The position numbers were made by a program, and so were the translations under genes. The notes under the pieces are model-generated. The model had not been told where the DNA came from. It saw only the letters and a program-made list of their open reading frames with translations, and did not search any database. A DNA stretch of 64,000 nucleotides. It comes from Aquatica leii (taxonomy: Eukaryota; Arthropoda; Insecta; Coleoptera; Lampyridae). This document shows positions 34,201 through 46,083 of this stretch, one piece after another. Position 1 is the first letter of the stretch. Each line of letters opens with the position of its first letter. The stretch lies in contig CM069432.1 in the NCBI GenBank assembly GCA_035610365.1, positions 275,999,482 through 276,063,481 of the forward strand, given 5' to 3'.

Positions 34201-34681
34201 ATACGATTCCAATGCTTCTTCAGTCTGTTCAGCACGTACGGTTTTTATATTTTGGCAATGCCTTTGTGTAAGACGCCTTTTGTGCCTTTTCAAAAAACCC
34301 ATCACCCACTCATTCCCAGGAAGGTTGTTGCGAAACAATTGTAATTGTATACCTTCCTTGTCTAGGTGTTGTTTTACCACCATCCTTAAATCCAAAGCAG
34401 TCAATGGACTTCCAAACTCGGCAGCAGCGATTATAAATTCCACACAACTTCTTTCAAGAGTTATTGGAAAAACTAGTTATTACCAATGTTCTTCTAGGAA
34501 TGTGGAATCTCTCCGAGGCTTGTTGATAGCTTAAACGACCTCTTCTTATTTCCATAAAAACACGTTGCAATGTTTCTGGTGAATAATTCTTATACTGTCT
34601 GGCACCTAGACGTTTCTTGTAAATTCGGGGCATTCTAATCTGAAAATGTTCAGGTAAATAATTATGGGGTGACTTTGCCAA
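34201..34681 (-). pseudogene. Pogo-like transposase, N-terminal half
   Basis: The likely start is ATG at 34633 (MPRIYKKRLGARQYKNYS), typical for pogo/Tigger proteins. A psq-type HTH follows (RRGRLSYQQASERFHIPRRTL). After a frameshift/deletion near 34460 the CENP-B-type second DNA-binding region reads AAEFGSPLTALDLRMVVKQH and LPGNEWVMGFLKRHKRRLTQR. It runs into the gypsy LTR at 34200, and the catalytic part continues below 27548. Before the gypsy insertion this was one gene of roughly 560 codons, already damaged by the deletion. Confidence 0.85.
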
Positions 34682-34884
34682 TGCATATTAAATCTCAGTA
34701 TTTTAGGTTAGGAGGGAAACCACAACGGCATCAAACATCAAATGGTTGAAAAAGTTCTTTATTTTTTTAAACAACACACGTGGGTACTATAAGATAACCA
34801 ACAACAAGGTCTAGTATAGTAGTGTCTCTAGTATCGGCAGCGTAAATATTGATGTCGTGACGCCCCTCCCTAGTAAAACGCCAT

Positions 34885-35520
34885 TAACCGGGTAACACGT
34901 TGTACAACTAAGTGACCTAATTGGCCTAACTTTATTATTCAGAAGCGAAATAAATTTACATTTTTATATTAAAATACAGAAATACGAAATTCTAAGATTT
35001 AGAGAATCAAACAACCTGTTATGTACGTTCAGTAGTTCGTGCAATAAAATTAAGAATTAAAATAGAAAATAGATATAAATAATTAGTTTTCCCCAAAGCC
35101 GGCGACTAGCGACTAATCATACGATCACTGACGGCAAACCAATGCGTAGCTATTCCCTCAAATTAATTGTTTAATTTCTGTAAATGTTTCCTTCAATGCG
35201 ACAACAAAGGTAGTGTAGATAGTATTAACTACGGTGACGTGACGACGTCATGGAAATTTTCCCCAAATACAACATTTACTGATATCTCCACAGACAAAGA
35301 AAACGTGTGGGGGCATAGAAACCCGCCACAGGCAATTACGGAATAATTAAATTAAACCACAAACACAAGAGATGCTTACCCCAAATAAAAGTTTTCACTC
35401 AGATCACAACATATTCTAATTCATATCGACATAGACGTGCGTGAAAAGTGAAAGTGGGCGTATTGAGAATAAATTTTATACAGGGGACAAACATTATACT
35501 AAAGCATTTTTAACATAACA
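34885..35520 (-). repeat. Solo LTR of the TGTTATG family
   Basis: Minus strand begins TGTTATGTTAAAAATGCTT at 35520 and matches the 16670 copy along its length, including the GTGACG.GACGTCAT and GCCGGCGACTAGC blocks. No purine tract precedes it and no interior follows. The lower end fades near 34885. Confidence 0.7.
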
Positions 35521-36962
35521 ACCCATTCGGGAACATTATCCTATAAAAATTGTATCAACTGTAAAACTAAATAAATTGATTGTTGTTTAAAAAAAATCAA
35601 CATTAAGAAAAGTATTTAAATTTTTGGTTTGGTTAGTTAAATGAGTTTGTACTTAAAAAAGTGCTGTTTAAATAACATTATAAATGTTAATTAAATAAAT
35701 ATTTATTTTTGGTTGCTAAACGTAACTTCCAGTTGATAACTACGCTTGAATTAGTTAGTTTAATTTTTTGCTAATCAATTCTTGTATAATTCTACTAAAA
35801 TAAATAAAATAAAAAAATTGTATGTAAAAAGACCATTATTAAATATAGTACAAAATAAAAAATATTTGTTAAAATAGAAGTAATTTGTAGTAAAAATTAA
35901 AATTAAAATAAAAACTCGTTCAATAAGCCATTTAAGCACAGAATAAATTTCAACAGTATGTTTTATTAATGCGACGAAGATTGTTTACTGTACTGTATAG
36001 AATATATTTAAAAACATAAATTATTTGTATTTGCTCATTCAACAAAAAATACGAAAGACTTTGTTTAAAGTTTAAAATGTTTGATACACTTTTAAAATTT
36101 GCAAACCAATAAATTATTCATTATTACTGTAATGTAATTTATAGAAAAAATAATTTATCTCGTGTTTTATTCAATAACACCGGTATAAACGTATGTATCT
36201 ATAAATGTAAGACTGTGTACAAAGCGAAATTTCATAAATTTTCACATCAAACACATGTGTTTCCGTTCCACGATTATTATTCATACTTCCAAGCAAAACA
36301 CAATTTTCAGACAAATATATTACTATATTACGCAGAATATTCCGGATTCTCAGATTATTACGCTGCGCGGAGGATGGATGTGGTTTTGACGTTTATTTAT
36401 ATCATCAAAAACTTGTCACTTTAACGCAGATATTTTGATACATTAACACAAAATTACAATTTAAAAAAAGTATGCAATCTTTATGTATAACTCACGTACG
36501 GTATGTAAATAATTACAATAGTGCTACCGTTACCAAATAATTTTTGAAATAAAAAAACACATTGGCAGTACGCGACTAATAAAATGATTACTTTATCCTT
36601 AAGTTCAACAATAAATTTAAGACTTGAAATTAATAAACAGTACATAAAATAAGCTTTTGTATTTAGTTTAGTTTTGTATGTATAATGTACACTATTTTAT
36701 ATAATTTAATTTAGTTTCATCCCACAATAGGCGCGGATTACCGCCGAAGCACTTTATTTTGACCAATTTAAAAATTGAACCCCCCCCCCTCCCCCTTTAA
36801 ACAATATCAGTAAAATCACACATCACAAAATTACACTGCAAAAAATTGATCTTTAAATTTACGTAAAGTACTGGCTGCTACAAATAAAGTTGTACAATTG
36901 TTAGATTTCTAGAAAATCTCTAGATAAATCAAATGAAGTCAAGGGCTTTTAGTACAATCAGT
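35521..36962. other. No gene recognised
   Basis: Very AT-rich. A C/T-rich run (about 36780-36797, mostly C) is the only notable composition feature. The open frame at 36215-36424 has no motif. Confidence 0.4.
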
Positions 36963-37069
36963 CAGTGGCGTAGATAAGAGGGGTGATCAAGGTGATCAAT
37001 CAGCCCCCAGAGGTTAATAATAATTCGAAATAAAAAATACTAATTGTATCAAAATAAACTCTAAAACTT

Positions 37070-38568
37070 TTGGCAATAGCTGGCGCAGATTTTGCTATAC
37101 CTACGAATGCATGCAAACGATCAAAAACTGCACGTATTAAAAATTATTTCTCAGTACCGACAGCTGAAACCAGGGACATTTTAAGTAACAAACAAATTTT
37201 TTATGTGTTCGCTATGTTGCTGTGGAAAATGAAAACCATACTGCAAAAGAGCAATTTCTACAGTGTGTGCCAACAACTGTGTTCACAAGCAAAGTATTGA
37301 CAGTCAAAATACTAGACAGTTTGGAAAATTATGGATTAAACTTAAATGGTTTACCAGGATGTGGCTTCAGTTATGTCTGGTCAGTACAGGGGTGTCAAAA
37401 AATTTGTGCAAGACAAGCATACTTTAGCTTTGTATGTAGACTGCACGAGTCCTTCCTTAAAGTTAGCATGTGAGGTCCAAAAAATACGTAATTGTATTGG
37501 TACTATCAAAAAATGGCTATTCTCAACGATGTAATTATCAGAAGTAGATCCAAAAATCAAAATCTAAAAAAGGTTGTGTGCTACTTGTTGGGTAGCAAAG
37601 TTTGATGCATTTCAGCATTTCATGCATGTAATTAATTTTGTTTTTAGATCACTTAGCATCATTGCCTCTTGGAACGATGGCTCTGAAGCCAACAATTTGA
37701 ATTGGACAGTATTAAACACTGAGTTTTGTGTTGCTGTACACGTTATTGCAAATGTTTTTGCTTAATAAGACTTTGTGTAAACAACTACAAAAAAAATTGG
37801 ATTTGAAAAAAGCTGTGTAGGCCTAGGATATTCTATCAAAATCGCATTTTAAACCTACTAATGCTGAAGAAGAGTTCTATGAAATGTTTAACTAAGTCAG
37901 AGCTGTTGCTTTGGATATAGATATCGACGTGAAACTTACTGGACTCTGTTCAAAACAAAACAACAGGATTAATGCCACTAGTACATCTAATGAGTATTAT
38001 AGAATAAACTTATTCCTTCCTTTTATTCACTTTTTTATATCACAGCTAGAAGAAAGATTTAAAAAACACAAAACTATGTTTGAAGGTTTTCAAAGTTTGT
38101 TAGTCTTAAACTAAACAGCAAAACAAAAACGAAGTTAAATGCTTTAGTTCAGTTTTCTGCAAACGACGTTTCCTCAAGCAAGAACGACATTTATGTGAAA
38201 CTAAATGTATGGAGGAAAGCTTAAGAGAACAGAAAATCTTAAAGTTTTAAAGTCGGCTGTTACCAACCATGTGGCATGTGACCAAACATTGTACCCTTCC
38301 ACCTACCAGCCGTTGAAAATCCTGTTCACACTTTATGTAACAACATGCACTCCAGAAAGGTCCTTTTCAACAATGAATAGAATAAAGACTTATCTCATGA
38401 ATTTTACCGGAAAAGTAAGTATAACTAGTTTAGTACTTCAGTACTTAATAAATCTTATAAAAATTTGTTTAATTTGCTATGTCAATCTATCGAGAAATTG
38501 ATATCACTGTTGACGAAATTATAGATGACTTTGGAAAGAAACCTAGGAAGATAGATTTTGTCATATAA
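37070..38568 (+). pseudogene. hAT transposase (ZMYM/repressor type)
   Basis: Frames in order carry hAT landmarks. They are KNYFSVPTAE, then ALYVDCTSPSLKLACEVQK (from the insertion domain region), CATCWVAKFDAFQHF, SLSIIASWNDGSEANNLNWT, and EYYRINLFLPFIHFFISQLEERF. The C-terminal dimerisation block is YPSTYQPLKILFTLYVTTCTP followed by ERSFSTMNRIKTYL, with a tail IDITVDEIIDDFGKKPRK ending near 38568. It resembles animal hAT proteins related to ZMYM/THAP0-like repressors. At least four frame changes and several deletions make it non-functional. Confidence 0.8.
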
Positions 38569-38627
38569 GCTTTAAGTAAGATAATAAGTATGCGTATTCA
38601 ATAAGTGTTGTATATTACGATGAGTGT

Positions 38628-38965
38628 AATACGATAGCAGAGCATAGTAAATTTATACCAAGAGATGGCTCTGCCATCGTATTTCACTCATCATGAAAAC
38701 TTTATTAGTTAATATAAAACTATAGGACTGTCAATGCATTTGTGGAAGTACAGTAAAGTGTTCGCCCACTGCTGAAGAACCCCAAACGGGCAAAACGGCC
38801 GTCCAGTGGTTCATTGTGGTGGCATTTTCACATTTGTATTGACATTCTTACCTTACAATGTTTATACGTTGTGATTTTAGCCCGCGGTTTAATCAAAACT
38901 TATTTGAATTACGCGGGTATAAAATTAGCTTTTAACGTTTCCATCTCTATAGCCATTTACTTATT
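38628..38965 (+). repeat. Diverged copy of the 342-bp retrozyme-like repeat
   Basis: Collinear with the 59-61 kb monomer: CATAGTAAATTTATACCAAGAGATGG, GCTCTGCCATC, GTCAATGCATTTGTGG, the hammerhead region, TTGACATT, ACGTTGTGATTTTA and a CGCGGGTATAAAA end. About 330 bp, single unit, roughly 70-75% alike by eye. It lies in the 3' untranslated part of the hAT element. Confidence 0.8.
38750..38818 (+). ncRNA. Decayed hammerhead ribozyme
   Basis: CCACTG CTGAAGA A-CCC CAAAC GGG-C AAAAC GGCCGTC CAGTGG. Stem I (CCACTG/CAGTGG) and stem III (ACGG/CCGT) still pair, with changes on both sides relative to the 59-61 kb copies. The core has CTGAAGA for CTGATGA and has lost the G of CGAAA, so it should not cleave. 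Confidence 0.65.
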
Positions 38966-40279
38966 GTATATTACTGCCTCAAGAAATTTTATTTTTAAAA
39001 GCAACATGTGTTCATATGAGTTCTATTGTTCATGAATATTAGGTATAACGTTCAACAATAAACTAAGGCAATAAAAGCTTAGCGCCTTTAAGAGTAAAAA
39101 TTTTCCGGGGGAAGATCCTAGATCTCTCTCTTTCAAAGTTTTGCAGACGTGTTATTCCATACCCCCGGTGACGTCAGATACATCACATCTCAAATTCAAA
39201 TCCTACTTACGCCACTGCACTTAGCAATTCTTTCTCCCAAACACTTGACAAATCAAAATATCAACAAGTTGAAACTTGTTACAATATACACCAACGGTCA
39301 CGTACGCAGGTTGCAATTTATCACAGTTTAATCAGTGTTTGTTTTCCTGTGACATTGTTAGGTTTGCTTTTGTTTCAAAATGAGTCCTAAAAATGGACCG
39401 GGAGTTAAGTATTCAAATTCGTCGTTTAAGGCAGTCAACAAGCGCAAGTTCAAGAAAACATCCACTTTTTTTTCCAAGTTCAAAACTGCCTGTCCTAAGA
39501 TTCTCTTTGGGTGATACTTAACAGATATGACCCCCGTTTCCCGTAATCACCAAAATTTGATGCTCCTGGTGCTATATATCTTCAACGAGTGCTCTTGCCG
39601 TCTAACAATTTCTCCCTAGTTTTCACATCTCAAATAGCGTTTTTTCTGATGATATAAACGTAGTGCTATGACCGCTCACAATGTCCTCTGCGTGCTACAA
39701 ATCTTTTAAAGCTTTAAATATATAGCTTTAGTGATTATACAAATGAACAAACATATATAAGATTTACATGTTTATGTATTTTGGTTCTGTTTTCTTTACT
39801 CGTATAACATATGAGAAGATCAGCAAAATCTACTCCACATACTACAGAGAATGAACGCGATGGGTTGACTCTAACTCCAGGTAAATTACCTATAAGTTGA
39901 TTACCTGCTGTTGCATTAAATTGAACACATTTCTTGTCCTTCTGTAAAATTTGTTAATTGTTTGACCTCCGTTCGTTATTTAATATTTGTTTTGCAGGAA
40001 CATCATCACTTGCGGGCCTCGATGTAAAATTAATTGATATAAAATCTTCTCAGAGGTATACTCTTTGAATTCCCAGGTAATTATGGACTCACTGATTGAA
40101 ATAAAAGTCTTACAATATATCTACCACTCCTGTTTTTTATGGTTGTCTTTTGATGAATGTCTGCTGCTTTACGATCTTTAGACGTGAGAGCTTTTCTCTT
40201 GCATGACATAGTTTCCGCCTCCCAGAATCGTTGCATTATTTGTTCTAATGTAACTGTCAAGTGCACACTACCAATGTTA

Positions 40280-40963
40280 CGAGGGCTATTTTTTTCAAGG
40301 CCGCGAAATAAAAACTCCCGTAAAAATCGGATGAACCTGTGCGCAGATGTGTTGCGCAGCGTCTCTAGTATGGCTGTCAATCGCGTCGCGTCACTTGCGT
40401 TTAGTTCTGTTCACGTAGGTAGGACGTAAACATGTCTACAACAATAGCATCTCCCGCCAAGTGTGAAGTTCGTGCGGTAATTCGATTTCTTCAGGCTGAG
40501 AGGTGTAATGCAGCCGAAATTCATCGACGAATGAGGAATGTTGTCATCAGGCATTGTCCTTCTCCACGACAATGCTCGGCCGCACACTGCAGCTTCAACA
40601 AAGACACTCCTACAGTCTTTTCAATGGGAAGTGTTTGGTCATCCACCATACAGCCCGAACTTGGCTCTATCCGATTTTCACCTGTTTGCTCACATGAAAC
40701 GCTGGTTAGGAGGACAACATTTTGGCACAGACATTGAGCTGCAGACCAGCGTACAAACATAGCTGAAAACACAGGCGGCTACGTTCTACAACGAGGGTAT
40801 TGAGAAGTTGGTACCACGCTACAATAAATGTCTAAATCTGAGTGGCGACTATGTAGAAAAATAGCGTAATTATGTAAGTACTTGTTACAAATAAATAATT
40901 TTTGATTTTTACTGTGGTTTTTATTTTGCGACCGATCGGATCTTGAAAAAAAAATAGCCCTCG
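40280..40963 (+). mobile_element. Mariner element, internally deleted (684 bp)
   Basis: Perfectly bounded by TIRs starting CGAGGGCTATTTTTTTCAAG on both sides and by the TA target duplication (40278-40279, 40964-40965). It contains a fused N- and C-terminal remainder of a mariner transposase. Internal deletion explains the short length compared with about 1.3 kb for intact copies. Confidence 0.9.
40432..40863 (+). pseudogene. Mariner transposase, deletion derivative
   Basis: ATG at 40432 starts the mariner N-terminus (VRAVIRFLQAERCNAAEIHRR, first HTH). Near 40535 the sequence jumps, with a frame change, to the C-terminal catalytic part: GIVLLHDNARPHTA (second Asp), YSPNLALSDFHLFAHMK (third Asp, D34D spacing) and ATFYNEGIEKLVPRYNKCL. 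A TAG at 40760 replaces a Trp codon. The first catalytic Asp is in the deleted segment, so it cannot act by itself. Confidence 0.9.
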
Positions 40964-41999
40964 TATTATGATCCTTTGTACCTTCTACAGGTACCCCACC
41001 GTATATGATCCAGCCAAAGTAAGTTTCTTGAGATATCGGTTCTTCTGGCCTATTTCTTTTTATGCCATTTTTTAATATATCTGTGTAAGTGTGGACTCCT
41101 AGCAGTAGATCAATTTGACCAGGTGTTTGATTTGTTGGATCAGCAAGCTTTAACCTTTAGAAAAAAAGTCAGGTTTGGTTATGGATTTTAGTAAAAACCA
41201 TAGTATCTGCAACTTGCTTGACAGTGCATTTGACCTTGAAATTATTTATCCGTGATGTTGATTTAAAATCCTGTTTTCACTTTTTAATACGTTGTCTGTA
41301 TGATTTCAAATACTCTAAATCGTCCTTTCTACTTCGACAGGTAACGACTGTAGTTTCGGTAAATTGTTTTAACAATTGCTGAGGCTCTTCGCTAATGCTA
41401 TATTTTAAATAATAAAGTTTTTGTATATCGCCGATATTTGTGTTGTTCTTAATGAGCGATAAATATAAATTACTGCACAAACTGCTATTATTAAGGCTAC
41501 CATTGAAAACAGGGATGTTTATTTTGGACAATCGAACTTCCTGACTATGGCACGTTGGATCTGCAGCTACGTTAGATGGCACCTTGTAATTTGAACCATT
41601 TCTGCTTCGCAGCATAAATACTTCTCTTCAAAATCATAAAACATGTTTTTGACAAAGTAGGCAGTTCTTTCACTGTGTTTAGATTTAGGTTTAAATTGCA
41701 TTGCTTTATAAAAAAAGGTTTAGTCTTATTACTTTGAATCTGCTAAAAACAATTTAGACGAAAATAAAGCAGCAGTTCAAATCGACTTTGCTGAAAATTA
41801 TTCATTAGTAAGCCAAGACAAAAGACAAAGTGCACATTGGTTTCATGATCAAGTGACGGTATTCATTTGTGTTTGGTTATCAAACCTAGAGACCAAACCG
41901 ATCGTCAATGTTTTCTAAAAATAATTTTTAATTACTTACGAGAGGTTAAAGATTCCATATTCAGCCCTGTTTAAGAATCGCTATATTTTTGCTCTTTTT

Positions 42000-42527
42000 T
42001 GAGATTTAAAGGATTATACCTTACTGGACTACCTCAAGTGGGTTTTTTGCGGCATCGCAAGGAAAAGGTGCAGTAGACGGCCTTAGTGGCGTTAAAAATG
42101 TTATAAAAAACCTTTAAGCACATCATCATCACACTGGAGCTATCGGTTTCAGTAATACTTTAATTGGAAAAACCTCTCCGTTCACATTAAAATCTATCAT
42201 CTAAGTTAGGAAGTACAAGTAGATTGTTCTGATAAAGACCAGCAGCCACTTGCCTTCTTGAAGATTTTCCCCAGGAATGAAGACTCAGATGATAACTACC
42301 AGTTCAATTTAGACTCGGTAAACAAAAGGATGCGATTTAGTGACGTGTCCGTTGATTCAACGGAAGATTATTCAAGGCAAGGCAAAAAGCAGGTACATCC
42401 AAATGAAATTAGGCCCGGAATGTTTATGTTAGTTACAACTATCGCAGAAGGTAAAAAAAAGAAAGAGTACAAGTACGCCGTTACTTGTCAAAGTTCGGTT
42501 ACAGAAGATGGTAAAGTGCAGGTTATG
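42000..42527 (+). pseudogene. Fragment of an uncharacterised protein family
   Basis: Plus-strand frames read SGFFAASQGKGAVDGLSGVKN (42040s). After a gap, in the frame from 42258, they read NEIRPGMFMLVTTIAEGKKK, KEYKYAVTCQSSV and EDGKVQVMF. From memory, FAT.HGKGAVDGIGG followed by PNEI..GMFVLV occurs in many uncharacterised arthropod and cnidarian proteins linked to mobile elements. No function is assignable. It ends where an LTR fragment begins at 42528. Confidence 0.4.
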
Positions 42528-42604
42528 TTTCATCGTTTTGGCGCCTTTTTAAAAAAGTTTAAGTTAGTCGTCGCTCTTTTAGTTACGAGAAAAACTACGT
42601 AACA
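42528..42604 (+). repeat. LTR end fragment, TGTTATG family
   Basis: CGTTTTGGCGCCTTTTTAAA to TTACGAGAAAAACTACGTAACA matches the terminal part of the LTR seen (inverted) at 25754-25870, including the terminal CGTAACA. Confidence 0.65.
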
Positions 42605-45600
42605 GGTAACCTTAATGTTTTGGAATATTAATTAGTAAGTACATACAAGTAATAATTAAAAATTTTGTTTTGTTTTAAGTCTTAATAACATATGTTATTG
42701 AAATAGCTTATTATTAAAGTATTTATATCAGAAATTTGTATGAATTTTGTACGTACGTACACCCAACCATGCCCATAAAATTTTAAATCAAAACAAATTC
42801 TTCACAAAAGAAAGCTTTTATGATGTACCATTTTTTATTATAAACGTACCAATAAATTCATAATACATTCGTTCAAAAAAAAATTCACAGGTATCGCAAA
42901 TCATGCAATTATCGGAAGGTGCTGAAAACAAACACAATATTACCTACGTAATATAATGAACAAGGTTTATTACAATTTTCAAAAATAAGAATTCATACAT
43001 AAGTAATAAAAATATAAAAAAACACAAATAACTAGTATTCTAGGTACATGTTAAATGAGAGTAGAGTCGTATGATAATTCACCAATTGCTTGTATTTAAC
43101 ATTTGTCCATGAAATGCCTGAGAATTGTTTCCCATAACCTCTTCATCGCTGGAAGATGATGAATCAGCAACACCAATGACTTATAGGGAATTTTTTGTCA
43201 TAACAAATTATGAGCAAGACCGTTCATTATCAAGAATTGTAAAAACATAGCTTCCAGTAACATATCTAAAGAGAAACCCAATCGCGTTATCTTAAATTCC
43301 ATGCACTTGAACAAACATCATGACATGTAAATAGACCGGCGTCACTGTTTTTTTTTCTATTTTTGTAGTTCAATTTGTTTGCCCTTTATCTCTCCAAGAG
43401 GAACGGAAATTGTGCTCGGCATTGAATTAGTATCAAAAACTCTAAATCGAAATAGTCCCGACTGTTGTTTCCTAATTATAGCTTTAGTAGTATGTAATAG
43501 TTTAGTGTGAAATGATTGCAAACTGGAGGGTACATCTTTTATAAAAAATTTTTCTAAAGTACAACAAAAACGGGTATTTTGTGCTGTGTTGGTAACTCTT
43601 AGCTTTTCTTTTCCCAGTGATGTATGGAAACGCAAAGCAAGCAACAAAATCTCAAAACATCGAACTTTATTTGACACAAAATATTTTCAAGGGAAAAAGT
43701 CACTTTAGCAAAGCTCAAATAATAATATTGCGCTCACAAGCATGTTATGCGAGGAAAGGTCGAAAAAATGTGATTCACGTCCACTGACTCATTTTCTGCT
43801 GGCTTAGATACGTTTGAAAACATTCGGATAAATGTAAATTTTTTTCTAGACACAATCAATTTTAGAGCCAAAGTGGAACTTTCAGAAATTTAGCCAGACT
43901 AATTGAATACGCTTGGATTAAATAAATCATTCAATGATTAAATAAACAATTTATATCGCGTGATTCCTGACAATTGCTTCACCACACTCTAACTAGTTGA
44001 TGCGGATTAAAAAAAAAAACAACAAAACTAAATGATTTCTGGATTTTACCCGAGTTTTATGGCGGTTCATAGTTCAACAGCTTCTAAGATTATGACACGA
44101 TTCGAGCTACGTTGCCGCATCCTTTCAAATGTAAAAGTTTCGACGTGGAGATTTCACCTTTGGAAATGTGCGTCGACATATCACTCTCCTTATGAATAGC
44201 GATGTCGTTATCTAGCCGAATCGTTATTTTTGTAAAATCGGTATACTGTATAACTTATAACGGTTCCACTCATATCGACTCTCGTTATTTTGAACCATAA
44301 CGACTATGATATCACGGCGGCGTTTTGATAGCCGTTATAAACATAACGATTGTGATGTATAGGCTTGAGAGATTTTTTTGTATGAAAAAATGAATTTTGA
44401 AGATGTTTTGCGCGTTGAATTATACGAGAAACTGAAAAATTTAATCAGAAAAAGAGTCTTTTCAGTTTTACAGTTTATTTAATAAAGTAAAGTTAGAAAC
44501 GTATTTTTTCATGCAGGCAAAGGAGCATTTTACGCAAAAACAGCGACCCGTTTGAAGTAACTAAATAAACAAAATGTATAAAAAAGATGTAAGTTATGTA
44601 GCGGTGTGTTTTGCAACTCAGTTTTATTTCGAATTAATATAAAATGCTTATACGTATTAATTAAAGCCATTATTCAATAGAAAATTGGGGCTATCGAGGG
44701 ATGATGTGCGTCACTTAATGGAATTTGAATTTTATTTTATACCAGCTAGTCTTAGTCTGGATTTTTTCTATTTCAAAATCTACCGGCCAGATGTTTTACG
44801 ACGGCACGGCGCGTGCCCTATATCTTATTCACTCTTATACGTTCGGCGGTCGTATAGCACTCTTTGTTTTTATAAAAGTGATACTTTTTTCCAAAATAAG
44901 GATTGCAAGATAGCGGGCGACATATCGATATAATTAAAATACCGATACAGCAAACCTATTTTACCAGTGATTGTTATGTTGATCGTTATCTTCGACCATT
45001 AAAATCTGATAGTGATTGGTCGCTAAGTATAACGAGAGTGTTACAGCATCACGCTGATTAAAGTAAACCCAATGAAAATAACAAATAAACTATTACCCTA
45101 AAACGTTGCAAGATAGAGGAAAGTGTGCAAAGTTACACAATAATGTCTTACATTACATTAAAATTCTGTAACTCTTAAACTATTAGATATAATTATACCC
45201 TCCCGCGGACTTTTTTGCAGTAAATTTTGTGCTCTATAAATATGGTTATGTGCAATTTTCATCTATATTGTACCATTTTTGCAGCGTACAGACTTATTAT
45301 ATTATATTGCATCCGAAAAATACAAAAATTAAGTGAAATTGGGCACCACCGCAAGTTCCAGATTTGTTTCATCTGAGCATTTTATCGTTTTGTTACACGA
45401 GCCTTCGAATCAAGATCCCTATAAACGTTTTCAACACTAAAAATTATTTTAATTGTGTTATCTGGAATGACGGGACCAACACATGTAACGCCTGTTACAC
45501 GCACACTTAGATGCATTTTACTTATATCTAGTAATACTTTATTGCATTTGAAAGTGGACGTTATGGAAATATGGAATTAAAGGTAGGTGATCAAGAAGGA

Positions 45601-46083
45601 AACGATATGTTCTCTTTCATGATCACGGTTTAATTATTATCAACGTACAATCTGTAACACTCGTGACAGGAAATGGCCCATATATTACTTAAACAAACAA
45701 TAATATTCCTAAAACAACTACGAAAAGTTCGTAGTTTGTTCTAATCGATCAATTACCTTGTAACAAATGTCTCATTAAAAATTCAATACATTTGTTAGGA
45801 AATAACCTTTGTGTTCATTTTAACAGAAGGTTTGTTTTATCCAAGTTTGTAGCAACAAAGCTGTATATAATCAATATTTAATACGTTTTTTGTTTGTACC
45901 TGTAATTAAACGATTTTGTTAAAATCCATATTACATCAGCTAATCTACTCATTTTGTAACTTGTTTCACTTTTAGTATTTGTATATTTGCCGCCTTTAAT
46001 ATTCTATCATTTGAAATAAAATATAAGTTTAAAAAAATTACTGAAAACTAATATTTGGTTATGTTGTTAACTAATCTATCTAA
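42605..46083. other. No gene recognised
   Basis: AT-rich. The minus-strand frame 43357-43677 (106 codons) has no recognised domain. Around 44190-44340 there is a cluster of CGTTAT/ATAACG words in both orientations, possibly a decayed transposon end. Confidence 0.35.

Larger units (their letters stand above)
36963..39217 (+). mobile_element. hAT element, decayed
   Basis: Left end CAGTGGCGTAGATAAGAGGGG (36963) and right end, read inverted, CAGTGGCGTAAGTAGGA (39217) match hAT-type TIRs. The 8-bp flanks (CAATCAGT and CACTTAGC) do not match, so the target duplication has decayed or an end is slightly misplaced. It contains a broken hAT transposase and, 3' of it, a retrozyme-like repeat. Confidence 0.65.
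39430..41640 (-). pseudogene. BEL/Pao element 3, relic with nested mariner
   Basis: From the top, a Gag block lies at 41615-41277 (VRLSKINIPVFNGS, IQKLYYLKYS). A protease-end block lies near 41150-40990 (PGQIDLLLGVHTYTDI, ISQETYFGWIIYGG). The RT-start block is at 40270-40081 (EQIMQRFWEAE, SGRYIVRL). Integrase blocks lie near 39940-39470 (GNLPGVRVNPSRSF, CGVDFADLL, IAPGASNFG). Most of RT is deleted and frames are broken. A mariner (40280-40963) interrupts it between the protease and RT blocks. Confidence 0.75.

Noticed and set aside
34660-34682. GGGGTGACTTTGCCA as upper TIR of the interrupted pogo element
   Set aside because: It is in the same orientation as the lower-end motif at 26235, not inverted.
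36780-36797. C-rich run as a structural signal
   Set aside because: Simple low-complexity tract with no partner or conserved context.
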